Assembly (NCBI GenBank): GCA_017311185.1
Contig: JAESUZ010000986.1
Span: forward strand, 1-64,000
Origin: Proteles cristata cristata
Taxonomy: Eukaryota > Chordata > Mammalia > Carnivora > Hyaenidae
Direction of reading: 5' to 3'
Length of the DNA: 64,000 nucleotides
In this document: in pieces, positions 1-11,156 of the stretch
Layout: every line of letters starts with the position of its first letter
Position numbering within the stretch: position 1 is the stretch's first letter
Translations under genes and position numbers: made by a program
The notes under the pieces: model-generated
Told to the model about the DNA's origin: nothing
Seen by the model: only the letters and a program-made list of their open reading frames with translations
The model's database searches: none

Positions 1-560
1 AAATATATCCGTCAGGTCCATCTGGTCCAATGTATCTTTCAAGTCCATTATTTCTTTAGTGATTTTCTCTCTGGTTGACCTATCCATTGCTGTAAGCGGA
101 GTATTAAAGTCCCCTGCTATTAGCACATTCTTATCTAGAAACTTGTTTCTGTTTGTGATTAATTGTTTTAGATATTTAGGTGCTCCCATATTCGGTGCGT
201 AGACATTTATGATTGTTAGTTCTTCCTGATGGATGGACCCTGTAATTATTATGTAGTGTCCTTCTTCATCTCTTGTGATTGTCTTTAATTTAAAGTCCAG
301 TTTGTCTGATATAAGTATCGCTACTCCGACTTTCTTTTGATTTCCTGTAGCATGATATATATTTCTCCATCCCCTTACTTTTAATCTGAAGGTATCTTCC
401 CGTCTAAAATGAGTTTCTTGTAGACAGCATATAGATGGATTTTGTTTTTAATCCATTCTGCTACCCTATGTCTTTTGATTGGAGCATTCAGCCCATTTAC
501 ATTCAGTGTTATTATTGAAATATGTGGTTTTAGAGTCTTTGTATCTTTTGTAGGGTTCAT
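1..560 (-). pseudogene. L1 ORF2 start: endonuclease domain, frameshifted, partial
   Basis: ORF2 encodes the endonuclease and reverse transcriptase that carry out target-primed insertion of L1. The ATG is taken at 560-558, just downstream of the ORF1 stop. The beginning reads ISIITLNVNGLNAPIKRHR, the usual N-terminal endonuclease opening. Around 440-445 the frame runs into a stop (KKLILDGKIPSD then stop) whereas the domain continues in another frame, so a one-base deletion is likely there. Further on, VAILISDKLD and GHYIIITGSIHQEE are recognisable. The rest of the gene is beyond the left edge. Confidence 0.88.
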
Positions 561-606
561 GTTTGTGGTGGTGTCTCTGGAATCTTTGTTCCGTGCAACC
601 TTTCCT

Positions 607-1388
607 TCAGAGCATCCCCCTCAGGATTTCTTGTAGGCCTGGCTTCGTGGTGACAAATTCTTTCAATTTCTGTTTGTTTGGAAAGGTTTTTATCTCTCCT
701 TCTATTTTGAATGACAGGCTTGCTGGATAGAGGATTCTTGGCTGCATATTTCTACTGTTCATCACATTGAAGATCTCTTGCCATTCCTTTCTGACCTGCC
801 ACGTTTCAGTAGATAGGTCTGTCACCACTCTGATGGGTTTCCCTTTGTATGTGAGGGCCCTTTTCTCCCTAGCTGCTTTCAGAATTCTCTCTTTGTCCTT
901 GTATTTTGCCATTTTTACGATGATATGTCGTGCAGAAGATCGATTCAAGTTACATCTGAGGGGAGTCCTCTGAGCCTCTTGTATTTCAACATTTATTTCC
1001 TTTCCCAGGTCGGGAAGTTCTCTGCTATAATTTGTTCCAGGACTCCTTCAGCACCTTTCCCTCTCTCTTCGTCTTCTGGGATTCCTATGATACGGATATT
1101 GTTGCGTTTGACTGTATCGCTGAGCTCTCGAATTCTTCTTTCCTGTTCCTGGATCAGTTTGTCTCTTTTTTTGTCAGCTTCTTGTTTTTCTAGAATGGTG
1201 TCTTCTAAATCACTTATTCTCCTTTCTGCCTCTTCAAGCCGTGCATTGGAGGCCTCTAATTTATTATGGATCTCATTTATCGCATTTTTTAATTCTTCAT
1301 GCCTATTTTTATTTTCCATTCTGTCTGTAGCCATAGTTTCTTTCATGTCCGCTATGTTTTTTTCAAGCCCTGCTATTAATTTTACCAT
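607..1388 (-). pseudogene. L1 ORF1 (RNA-binding chaperone), broken and lacking its start
   Basis: ORF1 protein is a trimeric RNA-binding chaperone that packages L1 RNA. Two open pieces remain. One is 1388-993 (131 residues: heptad-rich coiled coil such as NARLEEAERRISDLEDTI, then the start of the RRM, RIIGIPEDEE). The other is 948-607 (113 residues: RRM end and C-terminal domain, with ARHIIVKMAKYKDKERIL and REKRALTYKGKPIRV). The junction near 1000-1010 is a one-base frameshift, because the peptide continues without loss in the next frame. Compared with the second L1, about 185 bp containing the ORF1 start codon and N terminus are missing at about 1405. Confidence 0.9.
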
Positions 1389-1412
1389 TATTATTCTAAA
1401 ATCTTGTTTCCA

Positions 1413-3270
1413 GGGCCTATCCTTTCAGAGATTGTTTTTTGATTGGTATCCCTCAGTCTCTCTTGTTGGGACCTTAGTTATTTTATTTTCCTATTCGTAG
1501 TGATATTTGGGACTCTTCACCTTGTGTACTCTAGCTTGTTTCTTGAGGTAGCCTGGAAAAGAAAACAGACAGACAAACACACAGGGCGCAGGAGCACACA
1601 AACGCACAGGCTAATTCAACTAACATGCAAAGCGAGAGGGAAAACGAAAAAGTTAAGAGAAAAGACGGAGGAGGGAGGGCGAATAATAGGGAGCCTAAAA
1701 TACATAAAAGGGTCAAAAAGGGGAAAAGAAAAGGAAAAAAGAAGAAAACCGATGGACAAAGAACGGTTTAAAGCATATACCTGGATTTCCCAGCTACAGT
1801 TAAATAGCCGTGTGTATGCAGTGCTGGTTGAAGAGCATAGAGAAAAAGAGAGAAGGCAGGGCGAGACAAGGCAGATTTGGAAATAGAATGAACAGGTAGA
1901 AGGGATAAGAAACTTTTTTCAAAGAGGTAAAGGGTAGAATGTGGTTGGATAGGTGAGAGAAGGATGCTGGAATTATCCAGAGAAACTATATAGTCTAATT
2001 ACTCCTGAGAGAAATAGCTGAAAAAGTCGGTAGGTGTAGAATTTACATTTACAGAATGGACTTGTGATTGTTTAAGCAAGCTGGCGACCAGAGTTAATCA
2101 GGTCAGTGTTTTGGGGAAAAAAGCAAGAAAAGAGAAAGAAGAAGAAAAAAAGAAAGAGAAAAGAAAGGGAAAAAAAAAGAAAGAAGAAAAAAAAGGAAAA
2201 AACAAAAAAAGGAAAAAAAAAGAAAGAGAAAAAAAAAGGGGAGGAGGGCACCTCTCAGGCAGGAATGGGCGTGGCGTGATCCGATGCCACAGGCGGGGGT
2301 TCTGCCTTGGCGATTGTGGGGAGGAGATTGACGGTGCTCCAGTCCCTTCTTGAACCCCGCGCTGCAGCTCGCTTTTTTTTTTTTTTGGCGTGTCAACTCC
2401 CCGTTCTGGGGACGCAGCCGAAGTTGGTTGCACTCTTCAACCCAGGCCAGTTCCAATCTCCAAATCCCAGTCCGCGCCCCGCTGAAGTTGCCTTTGACAC
2501 AGCTTCCCAGACAACCCCCTCGGGCTATTCCAGGCTCCCTGCTGAGCTCTGGGGGTGGAGTCAGAATTGCATCTTCCATCTCTTGGTCGGGCTGGCCCGC
2601 ATGCGCGGGGGCTTGCCTGCCGGGTCCGCGTAGCCCGAGCCCGCTGGAGTGAGGAAAACCAGGTCCCTCTATGGCTAGTCACCCGAAACACAAACTCACA
2701 GGCAAATTTCCCAGTTTTTAGCTCTTTGCCTTCCCTCTCGAGTTCCAGCCAGCCAGGAGCGCGGAGCCCGGTGTCAGCGCGGCTCTTTCAGGGGTCCCAG
2801 CCGCCCTGGAGATACAATGGCGGCAGGGGCGCCGCCGCTCTGAAATCCAACCTGCAGGAGCGGCACAAAGAAGCAGTTTGTGTGCTCAGCCTCCCCCAGG
2901 ACCAGTTGTCGCGAGGGGACCTGGTGTGCAGGTATTTGGCAAGTACGGTCTTTCTATGCACCGAGCGGAGGTTTTTTCTCCCCCGAGCAGAGGTTTTTCT
3001 ATTTCGGACTCTCTCCTTTTCCCCTCTCACTCCCCGTAGAGGGTAGAGGGGGATCGCCTCCCACTCTGGAGTCTCCGATCCCGGCCCGATTTTATCTTCC
3101 CCGGTTCGCACTCACGTTAGAAGGCTCTTCTCAGTGGATTCTGCGTCCTTTTTCTCCCAGTCTCTCAGGTTTTGTAAGGTTTCCAATGGCTTCAGATCTT
3201 TTCTGTGTGATGTATGGGCGCGAGTGCAAGTACGGAGCTCCTTACTTCTCTGCCATCTTGCCCTCCCTCG
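1413..3270 (-). promoter_or_regulatory. L1 5' UTR, CpG-rich internal promoter region
   Basis: This is the L1 5' UTR read on the reverse strand, from its 5' end at about 3270 to the ORF1 region. L1 5' UTRs contain an internal RNA polymerase II promoter. CpG density is high at about 2265-2350, 2580-2660 and 2750-2860, unlike the CpG-poor DNA around it, which suggests limited deamination and a relatively young age. The matching part of the second L1 (9402-11138) has visibly fewer CpGs. Long open frames on both strands here are expected from the GC-rich composition. Confidence 0.8.
2113..2249. repeat. Polypurine (A/G) tract in L1 5' UTR
   Basis: About 135 bases are almost entirely A and G on the + strand, as irregular GAAA/GAAAA units. 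The second L1 has the same kind of tract at 9720-9840, so it belongs to this L1 lineage and is not a separate microsatellite. Such tracts can form triplex DNA in vitro; any effect here is inference. Confidence 0.85.
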
Positions 3271-3289
3271 GAGATTTACACTTTCCTCT

Positions 3290-3560
3290 ATTAAGCCCTT
3301 CTGATGAAATTTTTATTTTATTTATTGTGCTTTTCAAGACCAGAATTTTCATTTAAAAATAATTTCTGTCTCCTTATTGGTAGTTTCTCTTTATTGTGAC
3401 AATGTTACCATGCTTTCCTTTACTTTGTAATCATAGTAGTTAGTATTTTGAAAATATTTATAATGTTAGTTTTAAAGGTATCCAAATTCTCTGATTCTAA
3501 AAATTTAGCGTTGCCTCTATGTCTGTCAGAGTTGTGGCCCTATACTGACTGAAAATATCC
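3290..3560 (-). mobile_element. Ancient L1 fragment (5' UTR/ORF1 border type)
   Basis: The + strand reads like the reverse of an old L1M 5' region: repeated short blocks of TTTATTGTG, CTTTCCTTTA and ATATTTATAAT spaced as in that consensus. It is diverged and A/T-rich. The young L1 to its left appears to have inserted into or beside it. The exact subfamily is not assigned. Confidence 0.5.
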
Positions 3561-4055
3561 TTCATATTAACAGAAAATTCTTTATTTTCAAGTAATATAT
3601 TGACTTTCTTTGCTAATTTAAGACCACTTGAAAATGTTGATAGAGAAATCTCTTTGCTAAGAAAAATTAGATGTGTAAGTTTACACCTGTGGCAAATATA
3701 ATACAATTATTTTTATTCTTTTCAACTTAGTTATAATCAACTTTAAGTATATTAGATTTTTTAAGATAAAATTTCATTCGTTTTAGTATGTGGTTTAAAT
3801 CATGGAAGCATAGCTATCTCAGCAATTCCTTCAAAACTTGGGTCTTCTGTGTTTAAAGAGATTCTAGAGGCTAATCAGTGATTATAGTATGGACAATATC
3901 CCTATACTAATTCAGGATTTTTCTTATTCGGTGGGAGATATTTTCTGAGATGGAAGAGTTTGGGTAGATTCCATGTAATAAAGGTGAATATAAAATTTTA
4001 TTCATTTATCTTTTAAAAGTCTATGGAAAAAGTTTATCTGTGAAAGGTATAAAAT
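3561..4055. other. A/T-rich stretch without recognised features
   Basis: I see no gene, RNA or convincing repeat here. It may contain further decayed L1 sequence, given L1 fragments on both sides. Confidence 0.4.
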
Positions 4056-4379
4056 GAACTTAATGGGAAAAAATAACTTAAATGGATGAATCTCAATAGC
4101 ATAATGTTAAATGAAATAGGAATATATAGATTATGGTTCCATTTATAAAATATTTTTTGAAACAAAATTGGGGAATATACTGTTTAGGGATACATGATTG
4201 GTAAAGAATGATGAGAAAAGCATGTAAATGATGAGGATGAAATATAGACCAGTGGTTATTTTGGGTAGTGGGAAGAGGGCTGCAATTAGGAAGATGTGTA
4301 TGAAGGCTTGTATACCACTTTTAATTCTATATTTCTAAAGTTGATGTTGAATACATTGATGCTTATTTTTATTCTAGTT
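4056..4379 (+). mobile_element. Ancient L1 3' end fragment
   Basis: The reading AAATGGATGAATCTCAATA, followed by a segment ending in a G-rich AGTGGTTATTTTGGGTAGTG block, is the pattern of an old mammalian L1 3' end in sense orientation. It is interrupted at its 3' side by insertion of the full-length L1 at 4398. Confidence 0.55.
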
Positions 4380-4397
4380 TTTAAAGTATGTTTTCTT
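4380..4397. repeat. TSD of the full-length L1, left copy
   Basis: An 18-bp sequence, TTTAAAGTATGTTTTCTT, sits immediately before the poly(T) that marks the 3' end of the minus-strand L1. It matches 11139-11156 at 17 of 18 positions. In L1 sense it begins AAGAAAA, in keeping with the A-rich side of an L1 endonuclease cut. Confidence 0.92.
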
Positions 4398-4405
4398 TTT
4401 TTTTT

Positions 4406-4611
4406 CCTTACATAGTTTGTTGTGAAGTTGGTTTCCATATACCACCCAGTGCTCATCCCAACAAGTGCCCTCCTCCATGCCCATCACCCCCCTTCCCCTC
4501 TCCTTGACCCCCATCAGCCCTCAGTTTGTTCTCAGAATTCAAGTCTCTCATGGTTTGTCTCCTTCCATCTCCCCAACTATTTTTCCCCTTCTCCTCCCCC
4601 ATGGCCCTCTG
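4406..4611 (-). other. L1 3' UTR with G-rich tract
   Basis: The stretch between the ORF2 stop and the A tail. On the L1 sense strand it contains clustered G runs (complement of 4473-4520), typical of L1 3' UTRs and potentially G-quadruplex forming. The 3' UTR of the young fragment at 49535-49763 shows the same feature. Confidence 0.85.
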
Positions 4612-7600
4612 TTAAGTTCCTCCTAATCCACTTAGATGTGCAAATATATGGTATCTGTCCTTCTCTGCCTGACTTATTTCACTCAGAATAACACCCTCAA
4701 GTTCCACCCATGTTGCTACAAATGGCCAGATTTCATTCTTTCTCATTGCCGTGTAGTATTCCATTGTATAGATAAACCACAGCTTCTTGATCCATTCGTC
4801 CGTTGATGGACACTTAGGCTCTTTCCATGTTTTAGCTATTGTTGAGAGTGCTATTATGAACATTGGAGTACATGTGCCCCTATGCATCAGCACTCCTGTA
4901 TCCCTTGGGTAAATTCCTAGCAGTGCTATTGCTGGGTCCTAGGGGAGTTCTTCTATTGTTAATTTTTTGAGGAACCTCCACACTGTTTTCCAGTGGGGCT
5001 GCACCAGTTTACTCCCCCACCAACAGTGTAGGAGAGTGCCCATTTCTCCACATCCTCGCCAGCATCTATAGTCTCCTGATTTGTTCATTTTAGCCACTCT
5101 GACTGGTGTGAAGTGGTATCTCAGTGTGGTTTGATTTGTATTTCCCTGATGATGAGGCACGGTGAGCATCGTTTCATATGTCTGTTGGCTATCTGGATGT
5201 CCTCTTTGGAGAAGTGTCTTTTCATGTCTTCTGCCCATTTCTTCACTGGATTATTTGGTTTTTGGGTGTGGAGTTTGGTGAGTTTCTTATAGATTTTGGA
5301 TTCTAGTCCTTTACCCAATGTGTCATTTGCAACTATCTTTTCCCATTTTATTGGTTGCCTTTAGTTTGATTGTTTTTTTGTTGATTGTTTCCTTTCCCTT
5401 GCAGAAGCTTTTTATCTTGATTAGATCCCAATAGTTCATTTTTGTACTTGATTCCCTTGCCTTTGGAGATGTGTCAAGTAAGAAATTGCTGTGATTGAGC
5501 AAACAAGGAGGTTGTTTCTTGCTTTCTCCTGTAGGGCTTTGATGGTTTCCTATCTCACATTCAGGTCCTTTACCCATTTTGAGTTAATTTTTGTGTATAG
5601 TGTGAGAAAGTGATCTAGTTTCATTCTTCTGCATGTTGCTGTCCAGTTCTCCCAGCACTCTCTGTTAAAGATGCTGAGTTTTGTCCACTGGATACTCTTT
5701 CCTGCTTTGTCAAAGATTAGCTGCCCATACATTTGTGGGCCCAATTCTGAGTTGTCTGTTCTATTCCATTGGCCTATGTGTCTGTTTTTGTGCCAATACC
5801 ATACTGTCTTGATGATGACAGCTTTGTAGTAGAGGCTAAAGTCTGGGATGTGATGTCTCCTGTTTTGGTTTTCTTCTTCAGTATTACTTTGGCTATTCAG
5901 GGTCTTTTGGGTTCCATACAAATTTTAGGGTGGTTTGTTCTAGTTTTGAGAAGAATGCTGGTGCAATTTTGATTGACATTGCATTGAATGTGTAGATTGC
6001 TTTGGGTAGTAATGACATTTTAACTATATTTATTCTTCCAATCCCTGAGCATGGAATGTTTTTCCATTACTTTGTGTCTTCTTCAATTTCCTTCATAAGT
6101 TTTCTATAGTTTTCATCATACAGATCTCCTATATCTTTGGTTAGGTTTATTCCTAAATATTTTATGGTTTTTTATGCAATTGTGAATCAGATCAATTTCT
6201 TGATTTCTCTTTCTGTTCCTTCATTATTGGTGTTTAAAAATGCAACTGATTTCTGTACATTGGTTTTGTACCCTGCAACTTGGCTGAATTCATGGATCGG
6301 TTCTAGTAGGCTTCTGGTGGAGTCTGTCGGGTTTTCGATGTAGAGTATCATGTCATCGGCGAAGAGGGAAAGTTTGACTTCCTCTTTGCCAATTCTGATG
6401 CCTTTGATTTCCTTTTGGTGTCTGATGGCTGATGCTAGGACTTCCAGCACTATGTTAAACAACAGTGGTGAGACTGGACATCCCTGTTGTGCTCCTGATT
6501 TTAGGGGAAAGCTCTCATTTTTTCCCCATTGAGGATGATGTCAGCCGAAGGCTTCTCATAGATGGCTTTGATGATGTTTAAGTAGGTTCCTTCTATCCCA
6601 ACTTTCTCGAGAGTCTTTATTAAGAAGGGATGCTGTATTTTGTCAAATGCTTTTTGTGCATCTATTGACAGGATCATATGGTTTTTATCTTTTCTTTTGT
6701 TAATGTGATGTATCACATTGATTGATTTGCGAATATTGAACCAGCCCTGTAACGCAGGAATTAATCCCACTTGATCATGGTGGATAATTTTTTTTATGTG
6801 CTGTTACATTCGATTTGCAAGTGTCTTGTTGAGGATTTTTTTTCATCTGTATTCATCAAGGATATAGGCCTGTAGTTCTCTTTTTTTTTCTGGGTCTCTG
6901 TCTGGCTTGGGAATCAAAGTCATTCTGGCTTCGTGGAATGAGTCCAGAAGTTTTCCTTCGATTTCTATTTTTTGGAATAGTTTGAGAAAAGTGGGTATTA
7001 AATGTCTGGTAGAATTCCTCAGGGAAGCCATCTGGCCCAGAGATCATATTTGTTAGGAGGTTTTTGATAACTGATTCAATTTCTTCACTAGTTATCAGTC
7101 TGTTCAGATTTTCTATCTCTTCCTGTGTGAATTTTGGTAGTACGTGTGTGTTTAAGAATTTGTCCATTTCTTAGAAAGTTAGAAGTTTTCCTATTTGTTG
7201 GCATATAATTTTACATAGTATTCCCTGAGAATTACTTGTATTTCTGAGGGATTGGTTGTAATAAGTCCATTTTCATTCATGATTTTGTCTATTTGGGTGC
7301 TCTCTCTTTTCTTTTTGAGAACCCTGTCTAGAAGTTTGTCAATTTTGTTTATTTTTTTCAAAAAAACAACTCCTGGTTTCATTGATCTGTTTTTTGGATT
7401 CTATATTGTTTACTTCTGCCCTGAATTTTATTATTTCTCTTCTCCTACTGGGTTTGGGTTGCTCTTGTTGCTCTCCTGCTAGTTTCTTTAGGTGTGCTGT
7501 TAGATTTTGTACTTGTGCTTTTTCCAATTTCTTGAAATAGGCCTGGACTGCAATGTACTTTCCTCTTAGGACTGCCTTTGCCACATCCCATAGAGTTTGG

Positions 7601-8467
7601 ATTGTTGTATTTTCATTTTCATTTGTTTCCATATATTTTTAAACTTCTTTAATTGCCTGATTGACCCATTCATTCTTTAGTAGGGTGTTCTTTAATATCC
7701 ATGTTTTTGGAGGTTTTCCAGACTTCTTTCTGTGATTGATTTCAAGTTTCATAGCATTGTGATCTGAAAGTGTGCATGGAATGATCTCACTTCTTTTATA
7801 TTTATTGAGGCCTGCTTTATGTCCCAGTATGTGATCTATCTTGGAGAATGTGCCATGCGCACTTGAGTGGAAAGTGAATTCCATGGCCTCAGGATGTAGA
7901 GTTCTAAATATATCTGTGAAATCCATCTGGTTCAATGTGTCATTCAAGTCCATTGTTTCTTTAGTGATTTTCTGGCTAGTTGATCTATCCATTGCTGTAA
8001 GCAGAGTATTAAAGTCCCCTGCTATTAGCACATTCTTATCCATAAGATTGTTTCTGTTTGTGATTAATCGTTTTATGTATTTGGGTGCTCCTGTACTTGA
8101 TTAGTAAATATTTATAATTGTTACTTCTTCCTGATGGATAGACCCTGTAATTATTATATAATGCCCTGCTTCATCCCTTGTTACTGCCTTTACTTTACAG
8201 TCCAGTTTGTCTGATATAAGTATAGCTACTCCAGCTTTCTTTTGACTTCCAGTAGCATGATAGATATTTCTCCATCCCCTTACTTTCAATCTGAAGGTGT
8301 CCTCAGGTCTAAAAGTTTCTTGTGGACAGCAAATAGAGGGATTTTGTGTTTTCCTTTATCCATTCTGCTACCCTGTGTCTTTTGATTGGGGCATTTAGTC
8401 CATTTACTTTCAGTGTTATTATTGAAAAATATGGGTTCAGAATCATTGTGTCCTTTGTAGGATTCAT
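4612..8467 (-). pseudogene. L1 ORF2 (endonuclease-reverse transcriptase), multiply broken
   Basis: The ATG is at 8467-8465 and the stop at 4614-4612, giving the usual span of about 1,280 codons. Domains in order: endonuclease (8465 to about 7640, with GDFNTLL near 8020 and the SDHNAMKLEI motif near 7760), reverse transcriptase ([12 protein letters not shown] near 6650; the active-site FADD in [15 protein letters not shown] near 6370), and a Cys-rich C-terminal region ([15 protein letters not shown] near 5000). The frame is split into at least ten pieces by stops and indels, so no functional protein is expected. Confidence 0.95.
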
Positions 8468-8514
8468 GCTTGTGGTCATGTTTCTGGTACCTTGTGTTTC
8501 TTGCAATATTTCCC

Positions 8515-9401
8515 TCATAGAGTCCCACTCAGGATTTCTTGTAGGGCTGGTTTAGTGGTGACGAAGTCTTTCCATTTTTGTTTATTTGGGAACACTTCTA
8601 TCTCTCCTTCTATTCTGAATGACAGGCTTGCTGGATAAAGGATTCTTGGCTGCATATTTTTTCCATTCATCACATTGAAGATTTCCTGCCATTCCTTTCT
8701 GGCCTGCCAAGTTTCAGTAGATAGGTCTGTAACCACTCTGATAGGTTTCCCTTTGTATGTTAGGGCTCTTTTATCCCTAGCTGGTTTCAGAATTCTTTCT
8801 TTGTCTTTATATTTTGCCACTTTTCACTATGATATGTTGTGCAGAAGATCGATTCAAGTTACGTCTGAAGGTTGTTCTCTGTGCCTCTTGGATTTCAATG
8901 TCTGTTTCCTTCCCCAGATGGCGGAAGTTCTCTGCTATACTTTAAGGACTCCTTCAGTGCTTTTCCCTCTTTCTTCCTCTTCTGGAATTCCTATGATACG
9001 GATATTATTCCATTTGATTGTATCACTCAGCTCTCAAACTCTCCTTTCGTGTCCCTGGATCAGTTTATCTTTCTTTCCCGGCTTCCTCTTTTTCTATAAT
9101 TGTGTCTTCTACTTCACCTATTCTCCTCTCTACATCTTCAATCCGTGCATTGGATGCCTCTATTTTATTATGCATCTCATTTATAGCATTTTTTAAGTCA
9201 TAACAACTATTTTTAACCTCCACAGTCTTTGTAGCAATAGTTTCGCTGATGTCTTCCATGCCTTTTTCAAGCCTGGTGATTAATTTTATGACTATTATTC
9301 TAAATTCTTGTTCAGTTAGTTGCTTGTATCTGTTTTGAGCAGTTCTTAGGTGTCATTTCTTCCTGGAATTTCTTTAGAGGAGAGTTCTTCCATTTCATCA
9401 T
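8515..9401 (-). pseudogene. L1 ORF1, broken
   Basis: The start is taken at 9401-9399 (ATGATGAAATGG context) and the end at 8515. The N terminus, the coiled coil (9259-9065, SNARIEDVERRIGEVEDTI), a shifted RRM segment, and the C-terminal domain (8820-8515, MAKYKDKERIL through NKQKWKDFVTTKP) are recognisable. There is a stop soon after the N terminus and frame changes between 9065 and 8820. The upstream ORF1 in the window (607-1388) is about 85% similar by eye but lacks this N terminus. Confidence 0.92.
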
Positions 9402-11138
9402 TTTGATTAGCTTTCTATCTCTTGTTAGTTTTAAAAGATTGTTGTGCACCCTGCATCTACAAGTATTGCTATAATAAAGAAGGCTCTTTGACTGTCCAGG
9501 GCCTGTCCATTCAGGAAGTGTTATTTGAATGGTATCTCTTGGTCTCTCTTGTTGAGACTTTGGTTATTTTATTTTCCTACTCGTAGTGGTATTTGGGACT
9601 CTCCGCCATGTGTACTTTGGCTTGTTTCTTGAGGTAGCCCTGGAAAAGAAAACAGACAGACAAACACACAGAGAACAAAGGCACACAAACGCACAGACAA
9701 ATCGAACAAACATGCAAACTGAAAGGGAAAAAGATATAGAAAAAAAAGGAAAGAAGAGGAAGGAGGAAAAACAAGTAATAAAAAGAAAAAAGAAGAAAAG
9801 AAAAAAGAAAAAAAAACCCCAAAAGACGAAAGACAGTCTAAAAACATAAAACAGAATTCTCAGCTACAAATAAAGAGCAGGGTGTATGCAGTGCTGATGG
9901 AAGAGCATATACAAAGAGAGAAATGACGGGGCAGGGAGGAAGCAAAATTGAATGATAACCAGACAGAGAGACTTCTTAGTTCTAAGTCTTAGGCTTAATT
10001 CAGAGAGAGAAAGAGGAGAATATGGTAAGAGCGAGGAGAAAGGAATGAAGATAGTGTTACTCAAAGAAACTATATAGTCTGATAACTCCAGAGAGAGAGA
10101 TAGAAAGGTAGCGGTGGAGGTGTAGAATATACATCTAGAGAATGGATTAAATGTGTTTAAGTAAACCAATGACCAGAGTGCCCAGTCCAGCAGAGGGGAG
10201 GGATATGAATGAGACAAGGGAAAATATATCTGAATAGAAAGAATTGATCTAGAATTAATCACGGCAGTGCATCCATGTTGGTCTTGCCCTGGCTCCAGTA
10301 AAAAGAAAAACAAAACAAAACAGCTTTCTAGCAAGGATGGACGTGGTTTGGCGTAGGCAGGTCTTAGCCTCCACTGTGTCTAGCAGGCAGCTCCCTGAGG
10401 TCCTGCCTTGGTGTTTGTGGGGAGAAAAATGGCAGTGCCACAGCCCCTTCTTGAACCAAGTGTTGCAACTCACTCTTTTGGGTCTGATCTTCCTGTGCCC
10501 TGGGCATAGCCATGGTGGGCAGTTCTATGTCCTAAGCCCTGCCTCGTTTTCAGATCTTAGTCTGCTTGCCCCATTGATACCGCCCAGAATAAACCTGCAG
10601 GCTGAGCTCCAAAGAGCAGTTTCAAACCTGTTGCCTCCCCACTGGGGATCTAGCTGAGCTAGAATAGCAGCGCTGTGGCTTCAGGCGTGCCGCTTCCCTT
10701 CTGGGTCAAGCTGGCGAGCAGAGGAGCAGTTTCTCCTGGCGTCACCTGGGAAGGAGCTTCCTGCTCAAGGTCTGCTGCACAGCTGGAAACTGGATCACTC
10801 TCTATCCCGAGCTGAGGTTTTTCTCTTCTCCAGGGACAGGGACAGTTCCTTGAGCAGTTTCAGCCACTCTTTCTTTTTCCCTCAACTCACAACGGCTCCC
10901 TGCAAAGAAGGTTCCTTCCCCTCCCTCTGTGTCTCCAGGTCCCGGCCTGTTTTTATCTTCCCCAGTTCCTCTCATAAGTTTGTTTTCTCAGTGGACTCTG
11001 TCTCCTTTTCCTCCCAAACTCCTGGAATTCTGTAAGGGTTCCTATGGCTTCAGGCCTTCTCCGTTTGAGAGATGTGGGTGAGTGAAATGTATAGAGCTCC
11101 CTACTTCTCTGCCATCTTGCTTCCTCCCCCTAAGCAGA
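9402..11138 (-). promoter_or_regulatory. L1 5' UTR of the full-length copy
   Basis: Non-coding 5' part of the L1, containing a polypurine tract (9720-9840) and GC-richer modules at 10330-11100 corresponding to the promoter of the left-edge copy. Many former CpG sites read TG or CA, consistent with age and methylation decay. Promoter function is known for the family; activity here is unlikely. Confidence 0.75.
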
Positions 11139-11156
11139 TTTAAAATATGTTTTCTT
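11139..11156. repeat. TSD of the full-length L1, right copy
   Basis: This pairs with 4380-4397 (one mismatch, A for G at the sixth position) and fixes the L1 5' end at 11138. Confidence 0.92.

Larger units (their letters stand above)
1..3270 (-). mobile_element. L1 LINE, 5' half, cut by the left window edge
   Basis: The reverse strand reads, from 3270 leftwards, an L1 5' end (GGCAAGATGGCAGAGAAGTA-type start near 3265-3240), a CpG-rich 5' UTR, ORF1, a short spacer and the first part of ORF2 with its endonuclease domain. Positions 1-600 match 7920-8520 of the second L1 closely, so both belong to related carnivore L1 subfamilies. The 3' part and any downstream TSD lie outside the window. ORF1 and ORF2 both carry frameshifts, so this copy could not move by itself. 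The right flank is a fragment of an older L1. Confidence 0.95.
4398..11138 (-). mobile_element. Near full-length L1 LINE (about 6.7 kb)
   Basis: It starts at 11138 with the L1 5' end (AAGATGGCAGAGAAGTA near 11118-11102) and ends in a short A10 tail (T run 4396-4405). In sense order it has a 5' UTR, ORF1, ORF2 and a G-rich 3' UTR. It is bounded by an 18-bp TSD (4380-4397 and 11139-11156). Length and structure match a complete mammalian L1, but both ORFs are interrupted many times, so it is an inactive fossil. It is older than the L1 at the left edge judging by its lower CpG content. Confidence 0.96.

Noticed and set aside
2103..2579. 158-codon minus ORF with long Phe/Leu/Ser-rich end
   Set aside because: It is the translation of the polypurine tract in the L1 5' UTR, not a protein gene.
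3240..3270. Possible Kozak-like ATG and promoter at the L1 5' end for a host gene
   Set aside because: The AAGATGGC motif is the standard L1 5' start, here on the reverse strand.
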